This document shows, piece by piece, positions 23,683-31,577 of a stretch of DNA of 64,000 bases. This DNA comes from Metabacillus idriensis (GTDB lineage Bacteria > Bacillota > Bacilli > Bacillales > Bacillaceae), in the NCBI RefSeq assembly GCF_009674765.1, contig NZ_WKKF01000002.1:682001-746000 (forward strand), written 5' to 3'. The notes under the pieces were generated by a model. The model was not told where the DNA came from and searched no databases. It worked only from the letters and a program-made list of their open reading frames with translations. The translations under genes were made by a program, and so were the position numbers. The number at the start of each line of letters is the position of its first letter. Positions within the stretch are counted from its first letter, which is position 1.

Positions 23683-24488
23683 TGACGAAATTCAAGACAG
23701 GCGCAGCAGCACTCGGAGCACTTCAAAGCGGAAATGATGGCGGAGGTAACACGAGCTCAATCGATTTCGCTAAGTTCAGCGTAGGTAAAACGTATAAAGT
23801 TCGCGTGCTTGGAACGGAAGATTTAATGCAGTACTTCGGCTACGGAATGTATAAGAAAGTAAATACGTTTGTTGCGAAGAATCCTTCCGAACGTGACGAA
23901 AGAGGAAACGCAATCGCAAACCATACCGCTTGGGATTTAGCGGAGAAATATTACCGCGATAAGCAGTTCGCCGCCAGTGACGCCAAGAATGAAACTGACG
24001 TCGATAAGTTTAAGAAACTCGCTAGTCCTTTCCGCGGCAAAGAGCGCTTCGTAATGGGCTTCGTAAATCTTGCTGACGGTGTAGAAATCGTAATCGACTT
24101 AACGCGTGACCAAGCGCTTGCAGTCTACGCAACTATCACGAAGTACGAAAAGAAACTCGGAAAGCTTGCGTTTGAATTATCGAAAACAAATACCGGTACA
24201 AAGGCGAGCGATACGAGAGTCGCATTAACTCCGATCATAGATTTCGAGGATGATTTAACTCCGGATGAGCAAGCGAACTTCGCCAAGTACGAAGGTAAAA
24301 CGTTCAATCACGCGCTATTCGAAGGTCTATTATTCGAAGCTGACGAGAAAACGCAAATCGAAAACCTTGTCGCAGCCGGGTTCGATATTACATTGATCGG
24401 TTTGTCTATCGGCGGCCAGGCGCAAGCAGACGACGTTACGGAGATTGGCGAAGTTACAGATCTTGACGACGGAGACCTACCTTTCTAG
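23682..24488 (+). CDS. Single-stranded DNA-binding-like protein
   Basis: A 268-residue protein with a flexible Gly-rich N-terminus, a beta-rich middle (SVGKTYKVRVLGTEDLMQYFGYGMY) and an acidic tail ending DLDDGDLPF. The DDDLPF-type tip is the protein-interaction hook of SSB proteins. It sits in the replication block before DNA polymerase. Larger than bacterial SSB, it fits the phage gp32/SSB-like group; classification rests mainly on the tail and context. Confidence 0.7.
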   Translation: MTKFKTGAAALGALQSGNDGGGNTSSIDFAKFSVGKTYKVRVLGTEDLMQYFGYGMYKKVNTFVAKNPSERDERGNAIANHTAWDLAEKYYRDKQFAASDAKNETDVDKFKKLASPFRGKERFVMGFVNLADGVEIVIDLTRDQALAVYATITKYEKKLGKLAFELSKTNTGTKASDTRVALTPIIDFEDDLTPDEQANFAKYEGKTFNHALFEGLLFEADEKTQIENLVAAGFDITLIGLSIGGQAQADDVTEIGEVTDLDDGDLPF

Positions 24489-24542
24489 TTGCGGTAGGTT
24501 GTCCGGGGAATAACGAAATTACAAATTAGGAGGCGGAGAAGA

Positions 24543-24794
24543 ATGGCGAAAATCAAAACGCATCAAATCACATTAGCGGAGGACTACCGCAAGATTAACG
24601 TAGGAAGCGTATCAGAGCAAAGTAATTCATACGTTACGGTGTGGTCGAAGGACTACAATGCGAAAATTAGCGTGTCTGTCAACGCTCTAGGGGAAGTCGG
24701 AACGAAATCGGTAATATTGCCGGAACACTTGGCGCAGAAAGTAGAGACTTTGTTCGCGGAGATTAACGAATATTACGAAAAGGAGTCCGAATAA
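24543..24794 (+). CDS. Phage protein of unknown function, 83 aa
   Basis: MAKIKTHQITLAEDYRKINVGSVSEQSNSYVTVW... is a small beta-rich protein with a helical C-terminus. AGGAGGCGG precedes the ATG; the stop overlaps the next start. It lies between SSB-like and nuclease genes. Confidence 0.6.
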   Translation: MAKIKTHQITLAEDYRKINVGSVSEQSNSYVTVWSKDYNAKISVSVNALGEVGTKSVILPEHLAQKVETLFAEINEYYEKESE

Positions 24795-25192
24795 TGGCGC
24801 ATCACACAACGACACGTGGAAGAATGTCGGAGCTCATCGCTCAGACTGCGCTTTTGGAGAACGGATACTCTGTCGCGGAATGGATTGTGCCGGAAGCGAG
24901 CGACATTATTGCGTATGACCGCGCAAATGAGCAACTGATGTTGATACAAGTGAAGACGCTGAGAAAGCGCGATGATCGGAACGGTGAATACGTATTATAC
25001 GGCCGGAAGAATAATGGCGATAAATATTCGAAAGCAGATTGTTCGCATTTCATTGGCGTATATAACACGGAAGTATTCCTTATCGAGAATCGCGGCGATA
25101 TAGCAGAATACTGGTGTCCGGCGGATAAGGTTGACGAAAAGTGGCAGCGGTTGAGTACGACGGTAAAATTAAACGAATCGGAGGCGGTTTGA
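24794..25192 (+). CDS. PD-(D/E)XK-type nuclease
   Basis: A 132-residue protein with the core GRMSELIAQTALLENGY (helix with Glu), VPEASDIIAYD (Asp) and LMLIQVKTL (the Q-x-K strand). This is the compact PD-(D/E)XK arrangement found in intron-associated endonucleases and Holliday-junction resolvases. It would cut or process DNA during replication or recombination. The ATG overlaps the previous stop. Confidence 0.75.
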   Translation: MAHHTTTRGRMSELIAQTALLENGYSVAEWIVPEASDIIAYDRANEQLMLIQVKTLRKRDDRNGEYVLYGRKNNGDKYSKADCSHFIGVYNTEVFLIENRGDIAEYWCPADKVDEKWQRLSTTVKLNESEAV

Positions 25193-25193
25193 G

Positions 25194-25868
25194 ATGAATA
25201 AAGCGATCGAATTAGCAAGCGCAGTATTTACGAGCAATGGTAACGGAGGATTCACGGTAACGAAAAGTCGGCACGGGGATTTAATTGTTGACGCGAAGTA
25301 TAGCGAAGGTTTCGTAAAGCAATACGCACTAATGAATGAAGACGTTGTTATCGTCGAGAAAGAACCGGATCTGAAAGTCGGAGATTATGCGAAGGTTATA
25401 AATGATGGCGAAACAAGCGTTTTCAAAAAAGGAGATTTTGTAAAAATAACACGCGTAAATTATTCAATATGGGACTATGAAGCGGAATCTTTAGACGGAA
25501 ATAAAGGCGAACAATTTTTTGAAAGAGAGATAGCAAAAGCAACCGATCAAGAAATCGCCGCCGCCAAAGCGCAAGCCGAAGCCAAACGCGAAGCCGACCG
25601 CTGGGAGAAGATCGGCCGGAAGCCTGGCGAATACAAGAAAGGCGATATCGTTCGCGTACTCGGAGATAATCCGCTTGGTTCTCGCAACAAAGACGGAGAT
25701 ATTGGCGAAATTTACAAAAGCTTCGGAAGCAATTACGCAGTAAGGGTCGTGGCGAGAGACGGGGACGATAACGGAGATTTTCACCAATCGGATTCCACAG
25801 AACTAATCACGCCAGTAGAATCGCGCTTCGATCTAGCGATGGATGGCGACCAGGACGACGCCAAATGA
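25194..25868 (+). CDS. Phage protein with two SH3/KOW-like segments, 224 aa
   Basis: Two related beta segments, DLKVGDYAKVINDGETSVFKKGDFVKITRV and EYKKGDIVRVLGDNPLGSRNKDGDIGEIY, are joined by an alanine-rich charged helix (AAAKAQAEAKREADRWEKIG). The fold suggests binding to nucleic acid or protein, but no function is known. It resembles the protein at 39723-40613. Confidence 0.6.
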   Translation: MNKAIELASAVFTSNGNGGFTVTKSRHGDLIVDAKYSEGFVKQYALMNEDVVIVEKEPDLKVGDYAKVINDGETSVFKKGDFVKITRVNYSIWDYEAESLDGNKGEQFFEREIAKATDQEIAAAKAQAEAKREADRWEKIGRKPGEYKKGDIVRVLGDNPLGSRNKDGDIGEIYKSFGSNYAVRVVARDGDDNGDFHQSDSTELITPVESRFDLAMDGDQDDAK

Positions 25869-26062
25869 GCGCCGGCATCTCAAAACATGCGCAAGCAAGC
25901 GCACGCTGCGGCAACTGCAGCAATGTCCTCTACGAAGGCGAGGCGGTTCAATACGACAGGCAATCGGAGCAATATTTCTGCGACTCGGTTTGCGCGGAAG
26001 AGTGGTACGCGGAATATGTATCGGAATATATGCGGAAGCATTTAAGGAGCGTGGACTTATGA
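25865..26062 (+). CDS. Small zinc-binding phage protein, 65 aa
   Basis: ARCGNCSNVLYEGEAVQYD...YFCDSVCAEEWY has the four-cysteine pattern of a small treble-clef. It starts four bases inside the previous gene and overlaps the next. Function unknown. Confidence 0.65.
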   Translation: MSAGISKHAQASARCGNCSNVLYEGEAVQYDRQSEQYFCDSVCAEEWYAEYVSEYMRKHLRSVDL

Positions 26063-26340
26063 CGGATAAACTGTTCGCACCGCCATCGCAATTACCGTAC
26101 AGAAACCGGCTAGTCTATCTGATGCAAACGAAGCTTGGAACGGAATTGCCTGAAGACATTCTACACGATATCGATCATGCGCTGTATGATTACGCTAAGT
26201 ATTGCGCAAAAGTGGCGAGGGATGAGGCGGAAGCAAATGCGAAGGTAGCAGAGGGGAGGGCGTTGACTATTGCGGAGCACGACGCCGAAACTGCGATTGA
26301 ATTTATCACCGAATGGTACCGAAACAGCCGCGTCAAGTGA
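26059..26340 (+). CDS. Phage protein of unknown function, 93 aa
   Basis: MTDKLFAPPSQLPYRNRLVYLMQTK... is an acidic helical protein, coupled to the gene before it (ATGA). It runs 70 bp into the polymerase gene in another frame. No family is recognised. Confidence 0.6.
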   Translation: MTDKLFAPPSQLPYRNRLVYLMQTKLGTELPEDILHDIDHALYDYAKYCAKVARDEAEANAKVAEGRALTIAEHDAETAIEFITEWYRNSRVK

Positions 26341-28405
26341 GCGGATTAAGAACGTAAAGAAAACGAAGGCGGCGGCGAATGAGTCGATCGAAGAGGCTTG
26401 GACGCGAATACTTGCGATGAAGAATAGCGAAAGCGATCAGGCGAAGTTAATCGAAGTAAAGTCGGCATTTGAGGCGGGTCTGGTAGGCAGAGATCCCGCG
26501 TCTGTCGGCAAGAAATTCTCGAAGGCGGAAGCGCTACGGCAATGGCGCGAGCTCAACGCTAAACAACGAGAAGAAACACTTCGGAAGATGGTCGAAAATA
26601 CACCGGATAATTATTGGCTCATTACGGATGAGAAGCGGTTAGAAGAATTCCTTGCGATAGTTACGCAGGAAAAGGAAATCGTATTCGACGTAGAGACTAC
26701 CGGAACAGATATCTTCGAGGATTATATCGTAGGTAACGTAATCACAGCGGTTGAGGCTGATATCCATGCGTACATTCCAACGAAGCACTTAACTGACGGC
26801 AATCAGTTAGCGCATGAATACGTAATGGAGCGGTTAAAACCGATTTATGAAGATGAGTCAGTAGCGAAAATAGCACATAACGGAAAGTTCGATATCCACA
26901 TGCTTGCTCGCGAAGGAGTGACGGTAAAAGGATTCGCCTGGGATACGCAATATGCACACCATATTTTAAACGAAAACGAGCGTGTTCAAGGCGGTTCATA
27001 CCGTCTTAAAGATTTAGTAACGAAGTATCTGAAAATACCGTCACAAACATACGATGAACTTTTTGGTAAGGCGGGCTTTCACGAAGTATCTGATTTGAAC
27101 ATTGCATTGGCGTACGCAGCAAAAGACGGTGACGTTACTTTAAAACTGCGTAACTTTCAAAAAGCGCACCTATCACGACTAAAACTTCTTGACTATTACA
27201 AAGGCGTTGAAAACCCAATCGTAGACGTATCGATTGAAATGGAACGCGCAGGATTCGTACTTGATAAGAAGATGGCCGAAGAATTAGGCGATAACTTACG
27301 TAAAGAGCTTGCGCAAATTGAAAAAGAATTGCATGAACAGTTCGGAGAAATAAACTTCAACTCTCCAGCGCAGCTAACCGCAAAGTTTTTTGACGAGATG
27401 AAGCTTGATCGGTTTCTCCCGAAAGGATTTAAGAAATCTACCGACGTCACTACGTTAAAATTACTCGCACCACATCACGAAGGCATAAAATTACTACTAA
27501 GTTATCGCGAGAAAACAAAGCTTCTTGGAACGTATATCGAAGCCCTTCCGCAAATGGTTAAGGAAGACGGACGGATCCATGCGAATTTCAATCAGACCGG
27601 AACTGTTACCGGAAGATTTTCGTCCAACAATCCGAATTTACAGAATCAACCGAAGTTTGCTCGGAAGTTATTCATAGCACCACCAGGACAGATAATCTTA
27701 TCCGGGGATTTTTCCCAACAAGAACCACGTTGGCTTTCACATTTTACCGGAGAAGAAGTCCTCGTTAATGCTTACCGCGAAGGCAAAGATTTATATTCGA
27801 CTGCAGCCTCGGAATTATTTGGAGTTCCAATCGAAGACTGCGGAGATGGTTCGAAGTACCGAAAGATGATGAAGACCGGGATACTAGCGGTCATGTACGG
27901 TGTAGGTCCGAAAACGCTTGCCGATCAGTTAGATATTACGGAAGCAGAGGCGAAAGCGTTTGTTGCGGATTTCTATAAAGCATACCCGAAAGTTAAAGCA
28001 TGGATTGACGGTAATGAAAAGTTTGCGAAGAAATACGGATACGTCGAAATGTACATGGGAAGAAAACGGAGGTTGCCGGAGGCTAAGTCAAGAGAACGCG
28101 GGTTACAATTCCGAGCTATCCGCCAGGCAACTAACGCGATTATTCAAGGAAGCGCAGCGATACAGACGAAGCTAACGATGATCGAGACGCAGAAACTATG
28201 TCGTAGAAAAGGTTGGACATTGGCTTGGAGCTGTCACGACGAACAGGGCGTATATGCGCCTGAGACTATAACGATGGATGACGTAAAAGAATTCGAAGCA
28301 GTAATGTTAAACACTGTTAAATTAATCGTTCCGAATAAGACCGACCTAGAGATTTCCTACAGATGGGGCGAAGGAAAATCGATAAAGGAGTGGTTCGGTG
28401 TATAG
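26270..28405 (+). CDS. polA: DNA polymerase I (family A) with 3'-5' exonuclease
   Basis: About 711 residues; the phage replicase. The exonuclease domain shows VFDVETTG, KIAHNGKFDIHML and YAAKDGDVTLKL (DEDD acids). The polymerase domain shows motif A LSGDFSQQEPRWLSH, motif B KYRKMMKTGILAVMYGVG and motif C WSCHDEQGVY. There is no 5'-3' nuclease domain, as usual in phage enzymes. The likely start is TTG 26270 with GGGGAGGG 9 bp upstream, inside the previous gene; no better start exists before ATG 26417. Confidence 0.93.
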   Translation: MRSTTPKLRLNLSPNGTETAASSERIKNVKKTKAAANESIEEAWTRILAMKNSESDQAKLIEVKSAFEAGLVGRDPASVGKKFSKAEALRQWRELNAKQREETLRKMVENTPDNYWLITDEKRLEEFLAIVTQEKEIVFDVETTGTDIFEDYIVGNVITAVEADIHAYIPTKHLTDGNQLAHEYVMERLKPIYEDESVAKIAHNGKFDIHMLAREGVTVKGFAWDTQYAHHILNENERVQGGSYRLKDLVTKYLKIPSQTYDELFGKAGFHEVSDLNIALAYAAKDGDVTLKLRNFQKAHLSRLKLLDYYKGVENPIVDVSIEMERAGFVLDKKMAEELGDNLRKELAQIEKELHEQFGEINFNSPAQLTAKFFDEMKLDRFLPKGFKKSTDVTTLKLLAPHHEGIKLLLSYREKTKLLGTYIEALPQMVKEDGRIHANFNQTGTVTGRFSSNNPNLQNQPKFARKLFIAPPGQIILSGDFSQQEPRWLSHFTGEEVLVNAYREGKDLYSTAASELFGVPIEDCGDGSKYRKMMKTGILAVMYGVGPKTLADQLDITEAEAKAFVADFYKAYPKVKAWIDGNEKFAKKYGYVEMYMGRKRRLPEAKSRERGLQFRAIRQATNAIIQGSAAIQTKLTMIETQKLCRRKGWTLAWSCHDEQGVYAPETITMDDVKEFEAVMLNTVKLIVPNKTDLEISYRWGEGKSIKEWFGV

Positions 28406-28985
28406 TCGGATAGCGAAGAACGCGAAATTAGGTGACGGTTGTATAAGTAAAACACATAAAAATGCACATCTTTCGTTCATAAGCACGGATTTAAACGTAC
28501 TAAATCTTAAAAAGGAAATGTGTAAAGATGAAGGATTCTCGTGCGGCGATTTCAGAACTCAGAAGTCAGGATATGGCGGGACTAAAACCATTTACAATTT
28601 CTACACTAGAGTTAACGAAAAGATAACTCAGATAGCTGATGCGAGTCATAGTGATCTGATCGCTTCTTTAGATAAAGAGGATTTATATTTATGGTATATG
28701 GATGATGGTAGCTGGCACAAAACCAGAAACACCATGCACTTATATTCCAACATGCTGGATGATAACGAAACTAACGAATTAATAACGAAGATTGGCGATA
28801 TCTACGGAATAGCACCAAGACCGAGAAAAGACCGGAAGAAAGACGGTCGATCATTCAACTACCTTTACTTCCCACGCGGATTAGTAAAACTGTTTAGACC
28901 GGAATTTAAAGAATACGCAATGAGCCACGAACTAGAAACGATGTACTACAAGTTCGGCGGGCTCGATTATAAGGAGGCTATTTAA
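28398..28985 (+). CDS. LAGLIDADG-type homing endonuclease
   Basis: A 195-residue protein. Two LAGLIDADG-like helices are visible, NAKLGDGCIS near the start and LYLWYMDDGSW in the middle, each supplying a catalytic acid. It is free-standing (not in an intron or intein), starting at GTG inside the end of the polymerase gene behind AAGGAG. Codon use is AT-rich and low in CpG compared with the polymerase, a sign of separate acquisition. Confidence 0.8.
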   Translation: MYSRIAKNAKLGDGCISKTHKNAHLSFISTDLNVLNLKKEMCKDEGFSCGDFRTQKSGYGGTKTIYNFYTRVNEKITQIADASHSDLIASLDKEDLYLWYMDDGSWHKTRNTMHLYSNMLDDNETNELITKIGDIYGIAPRPRKDRKKDGRSFNYLYFPRGLVKLFRPEFKEYAMSHELETMYYKFGGLDYKEAI

Positions 28986-29261
28986 ATGTCAATCGTAATC
29001 AAAAAACTCAGCAAGGCGCGATGCACTCCATGTGCAATCCTATCGAACGCCCTCCGCGAAATCGACTTCGCTGCACATGGCGCTACATTAGAGGAAATCG
29101 ACATCGCAACGCTGTCCGACGCTGAACTCGACGCCTATAAAATTAAAGGAGTTCCCGTCTTAATCGCGTACAGGAACGGAATGGAGATTACGCGAGCAAA
29201 GGGCGTCATGGCTCCGGAAGAGATCGAAGACTTGATTAACATTGCGAAGGAGTGGAATTGA
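28986..29261 (+). CDS. Thioredoxin-like protein
   Basis: A 91-residue thioredoxin fold with the redox pair in ARCTPCAIL (CxxC) and the cis-proline segment IKGVPVLIAYRNG. It probably reduces the phage ribonucleotide reductase encoded 2.5 kb downstream. AAGGAGG precedes the ATG. Confidence 0.88.
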   Translation: MSIVIKKLSKARCTPCAILSNALREIDFAAHGATLEEIDIATLSDAELDAYKIKGVPVLIAYRNGMEITRAKGVMAPEEIEDLINIAKEWN

Positions 29262-29262
29262 G

Positions 29263-29625
29263 GTGGCGCTAGAAAAATATCCGGTAATGTCAGAGTTAGG
29301 CGATTATAAAGTCGAAATAGTAAAGCAACACGTCGCGCTTGGGGCGTACCGATGGATAGCGAAAGTATACGTAAAGAGACAGACTCCGCGATTTTACCAA
29401 CGGAAGTTTAAGCTTATTTACGAAAAAGAGACCGGATGGTCACAGTACGAGGAGATTGCGAATAACTTAGTAGCTTTTGCGCAAGATGCCGTCTTTGACT
29501 ACGAGTACAGCGTATATAAAAAAGAGCGAGATAGACGGACACAAGAAAAATCGATAGAAGAGTTCGTCAATTGGGACGGAATGATTCGGGAAAATGAAGG
29601 AGCGGATGCAATTGACGGAAATTAA
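29263..29625 (+). CDS. Phage protein of unknown function, 120 aa
   Basis: GTG start behind GAAGGAG. The protein has a beta-rich first half (GDYKVEIVKQHVALGAYRWIAKVYVKR) and a charged helical second half. It overlaps the nuclease gene. No family is recognised. Confidence 0.6.
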   Translation: MALEKYPVMSELGDYKVEIVKQHVALGAYRWIAKVYVKRQTPRFYQRKFKLIYEKETGWSQYEEIANNLVAFAQDAVFDYEYSVYKKERDRRTQEKSIEEFVNWDGMIRENEGADAIDGN

Positions 29626-30697
29626 ACGACAAAACGCAGCGGCGGCATTACGCGGGCAAATTGAATCGTCGGAGGCATCCGGTAATAAAGCAATGGCGGA
29701 TAAGATTGCGCAGGAATTTAACGACATGCTTCACGAATTCCATACGTATGAACAACCTTATGACGATATGATGGATGCGGAATTTTACGAACAATATGCG
29801 CGAGTTCTACGAGAGCAGTCGAAGTGGGGATATTTCAACTGGAAGACAGCGCCAGACGGAACACCTCGGCCGGCTTTTTCGCCAAGTAACGCAGGTAAGA
29901 CCGAACGGGAGCTTTACGAAAAGGCGCGTAAGGCGAAGCGAGATAAGAAAACTCCGACATCAAATCAGCGCGACTGGACCGGATTAGGTTCGCAAGTAGG
30001 CGGATATATTCAGCGTGAAATGATGCTGATCGAGCGTCACTACGAAAAGTTAACCGGCAAGAAGCCGAAGTTTAGATTCGAACGCACAAAGCGGAATGAG
30101 CCTTCGTTTGAGCATTTCGTTAAAAAGATGCACGAAGTCGAATATGCCGGTGAAAAGTTCGCCTTTAACGGCCTGCCGGACGGAATACTGATTTATACCG
30201 ATGATGACGGTAAGGAGTATCGCGTAGGATTAGAGGTCAAGTCGTTCCAAAAGAGCTACGTTGAGTTTAAGAAAGTTGAGCAGCCGAAGACGGATCACGC
30301 ATTGCAAACCGTTATGTACTCCGAAATGTACGGATTGGATTATTTCATTGTGCTTTACCATTTAACGTACGGAGTCGAGTGGAAGAAAGATATTAACCGG
30401 AACAAAACATTCGGAAAGTACGTTACGCAGGCAGAGCGTGAAGAATTATTTGCGAAGTTTGCGAGAGTAACGAAGGCGGTGCGTCTGTCAGATCCTCCGG
30501 AATTGGATTTAATTGACGGATGGGCGTTTAATGATTTCAAAACTTCGATTGCTAAAACGATAACTGACGATGAACTATCGAAATTAAAAACGAACTTTGA
30601 TCGCATCAAAAAATCACGATTGCCCGAGTGGAAGAAGAATAATTACTTCCAGGCGTTGGAGTTTATCGAAAGCGTGCGGAAATCGGAGGCGGTATGA
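29612..30697 (+). CDS. RecB/Cas4-type phage exonuclease (PD-(D/E)XK)
   Basis: About 361 residues. The nuclease core is FNGLPDGILIYTDDD followed by YRVGLEVKSFQ, giving the PD...ExK signature, then HALQTVMYSEMYGLDYFIVLYH. Such enzymes process DNA ends in phage recombination or replication. TTG 29612 is preferred (GAAGGAG 9 bp upstream); ATG 29606 or 29594 are alternatives. The resolvase gene follows with overlap. Confidence 0.75.
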   Translation: MTEIKRQNAAAALRGQIESSEASGNKAMADKIAQEFNDMLHEFHTYEQPYDDMMDAEFYEQYARVLREQSKWGYFNWKTAPDGTPRPAFSPSNAGKTERELYEKARKAKRDKKTPTSNQRDWTGLGSQVGGYIQREMMLIERHYEKLTGKKPKFRFERTKRNEPSFEHFVKKMHEVEYAGEKFAFNGLPDGILIYTDDDGKEYRVGLEVKSFQKSYVEFKKVEQPKTDHALQTVMYSEMYGLDYFIVLYHLTYGVEWKKDINRNKTFGKYVTQAEREELFAKFARVTKAVRLSDPPELDLIDGWAFNDFKTSIAKTITDDELSKLKTNFDRIKKSRLPEWKKNNYFQALEFIESVRKSEAV

Positions 30698-31200
30698 TGC
30701 GCATCCTCGCGATAGACATATCGACAAATCCCGGCTTCGCCGTACTCGACGTTAAGACTCGCAAGGGCGTTAACAAAGCGTCCCTTGTCCGGGTTGCTTC
30801 CGTTAAGACTAATACGAACAATCCGGACGCACAGCGTTATTCCTACATCGAAGCACTCGCGACTATGATTGCGCATGAATATGCTCCGTTCGATAAGGTT
30901 ATTCGCGAACATTTTACGAAAGGTCGGAATAAACGATCGACTCAGACGGTGTTCGGCGCCTGGGCAGCGATTGATATTGCGCTAATGAAATACGGCTACA
31001 AGGTCGACGAAGAAATAACGCCATCCAGCGTCAAGAAAATCGTAACAGGCGACGGCACCGCGGATAAGGATAAGGTCGAAGAATACGTCCGCGAATGGCT
31101 GACGTTGCCGGAAGAGTTTACGTTTAAGTCGGACGATGAATCGGATGCTATTGCGGTAGGTCTCGCGTATTTAATCAACGAAGGAGTGATCGCCAAATGA
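30694..31200 (+). CDS. RuvC-like Holliday-junction resolvase
   Basis: A 168-residue protein with an RNase-H-like fold: RILAIDISTNPGFAVLD supplies the first catalytic Asp, VIREHFTKGRNKRS the Glu strand, and FKSDDESDAIAVGLAYLI the C-terminal acids. It would resolve branched DNA before packaging. It starts inside the nuclease stop and is coupled to the next gene. Confidence 0.8.
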   Translation: MMRILAIDISTNPGFAVLDVKTRKGVNKASLVRVASVKTNTNNPDAQRYSYIEALATMIAHEYAPFDKVIREHFTKGRNKRSTQTVFGAWAAIDIALMKYGYKVDEEITPSSVKKIVTGDGTADKDKVEEYVREWLTLPEEFTFKSDDESDAIAVGLAYLINEGVIAK

Positions 31201-31376
31201 GCGACATAACACCGGCAAACCTCCGCATCCTCTCGAACGGACTTGACGAACGCCTGACCGACATTGACTACGACATTGCTCGCTATGAGCGGAAGCTGAT
31301 TGCGCTTAAATTGGAGCGCGAGAGTGTAACGGAAAGTATCGAAAATTTACGGAAGCTAAAGGAGGAACGCCAATGA
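31197..31376 (+). CDS. Small coiled-coil phage protein, 59 aa
   Basis: MSDITPANLRILSNGLDERLTD... continues as an unbroken charged helix (ARYERKLIALKLERESVTES). It is coupled to its neighbours by ATGA overlaps. Unknown function. Confidence 0.55.
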   Translation: MSDITPANLRILSNGLDERLTDIDYDIARYERKLIALKLERESVTESIENLRKLKEERQ

Positions 31377-31534
31377 TCGCAATTATCGCGCTAATCTGCC
31401 TCGCGTTTCTGGCGACAGTGTTTATCGTAATGGATACGGAAGGGATCGAAGGAGCTGGCGTCATGAAGGCGCTGCTTCTCATCCTTGTCGCGATTCCTTT
31501 CGGAGTTATCTTGGCGGGGATTATCGGACAATAA
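31373..31534 (+). CDS. Two-helix membrane protein, 53 aa
   Basis: Two hydrophobic helices (IAIIALICLAFLATVFIV and ALLLILVAIPFGVILAGII) are joined by an acidic loop. AAAGGAGG lies before the ATG. It resembles the size and shape of small phage membrane proteins; a holin role is unlikely this far from structural genes. Confidence 0.5.
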   Translation: MIAIIALICLAFLATVFIVMDTEGIEGAGVMKALLLILVAIPFGVILAGIIGQ

Positions 31535-31577
31535 TCGCAATTATACTAAATAATATATCGCAAAGGGAGCGGATTTA

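Noticed and set aside
28398-28985. Intein or group I intron in the polymerase gene
   Set aside because: The polymerase is complete to its natural end and the LAGLIDADG gene starts at its stop codon, so it is free-standing.
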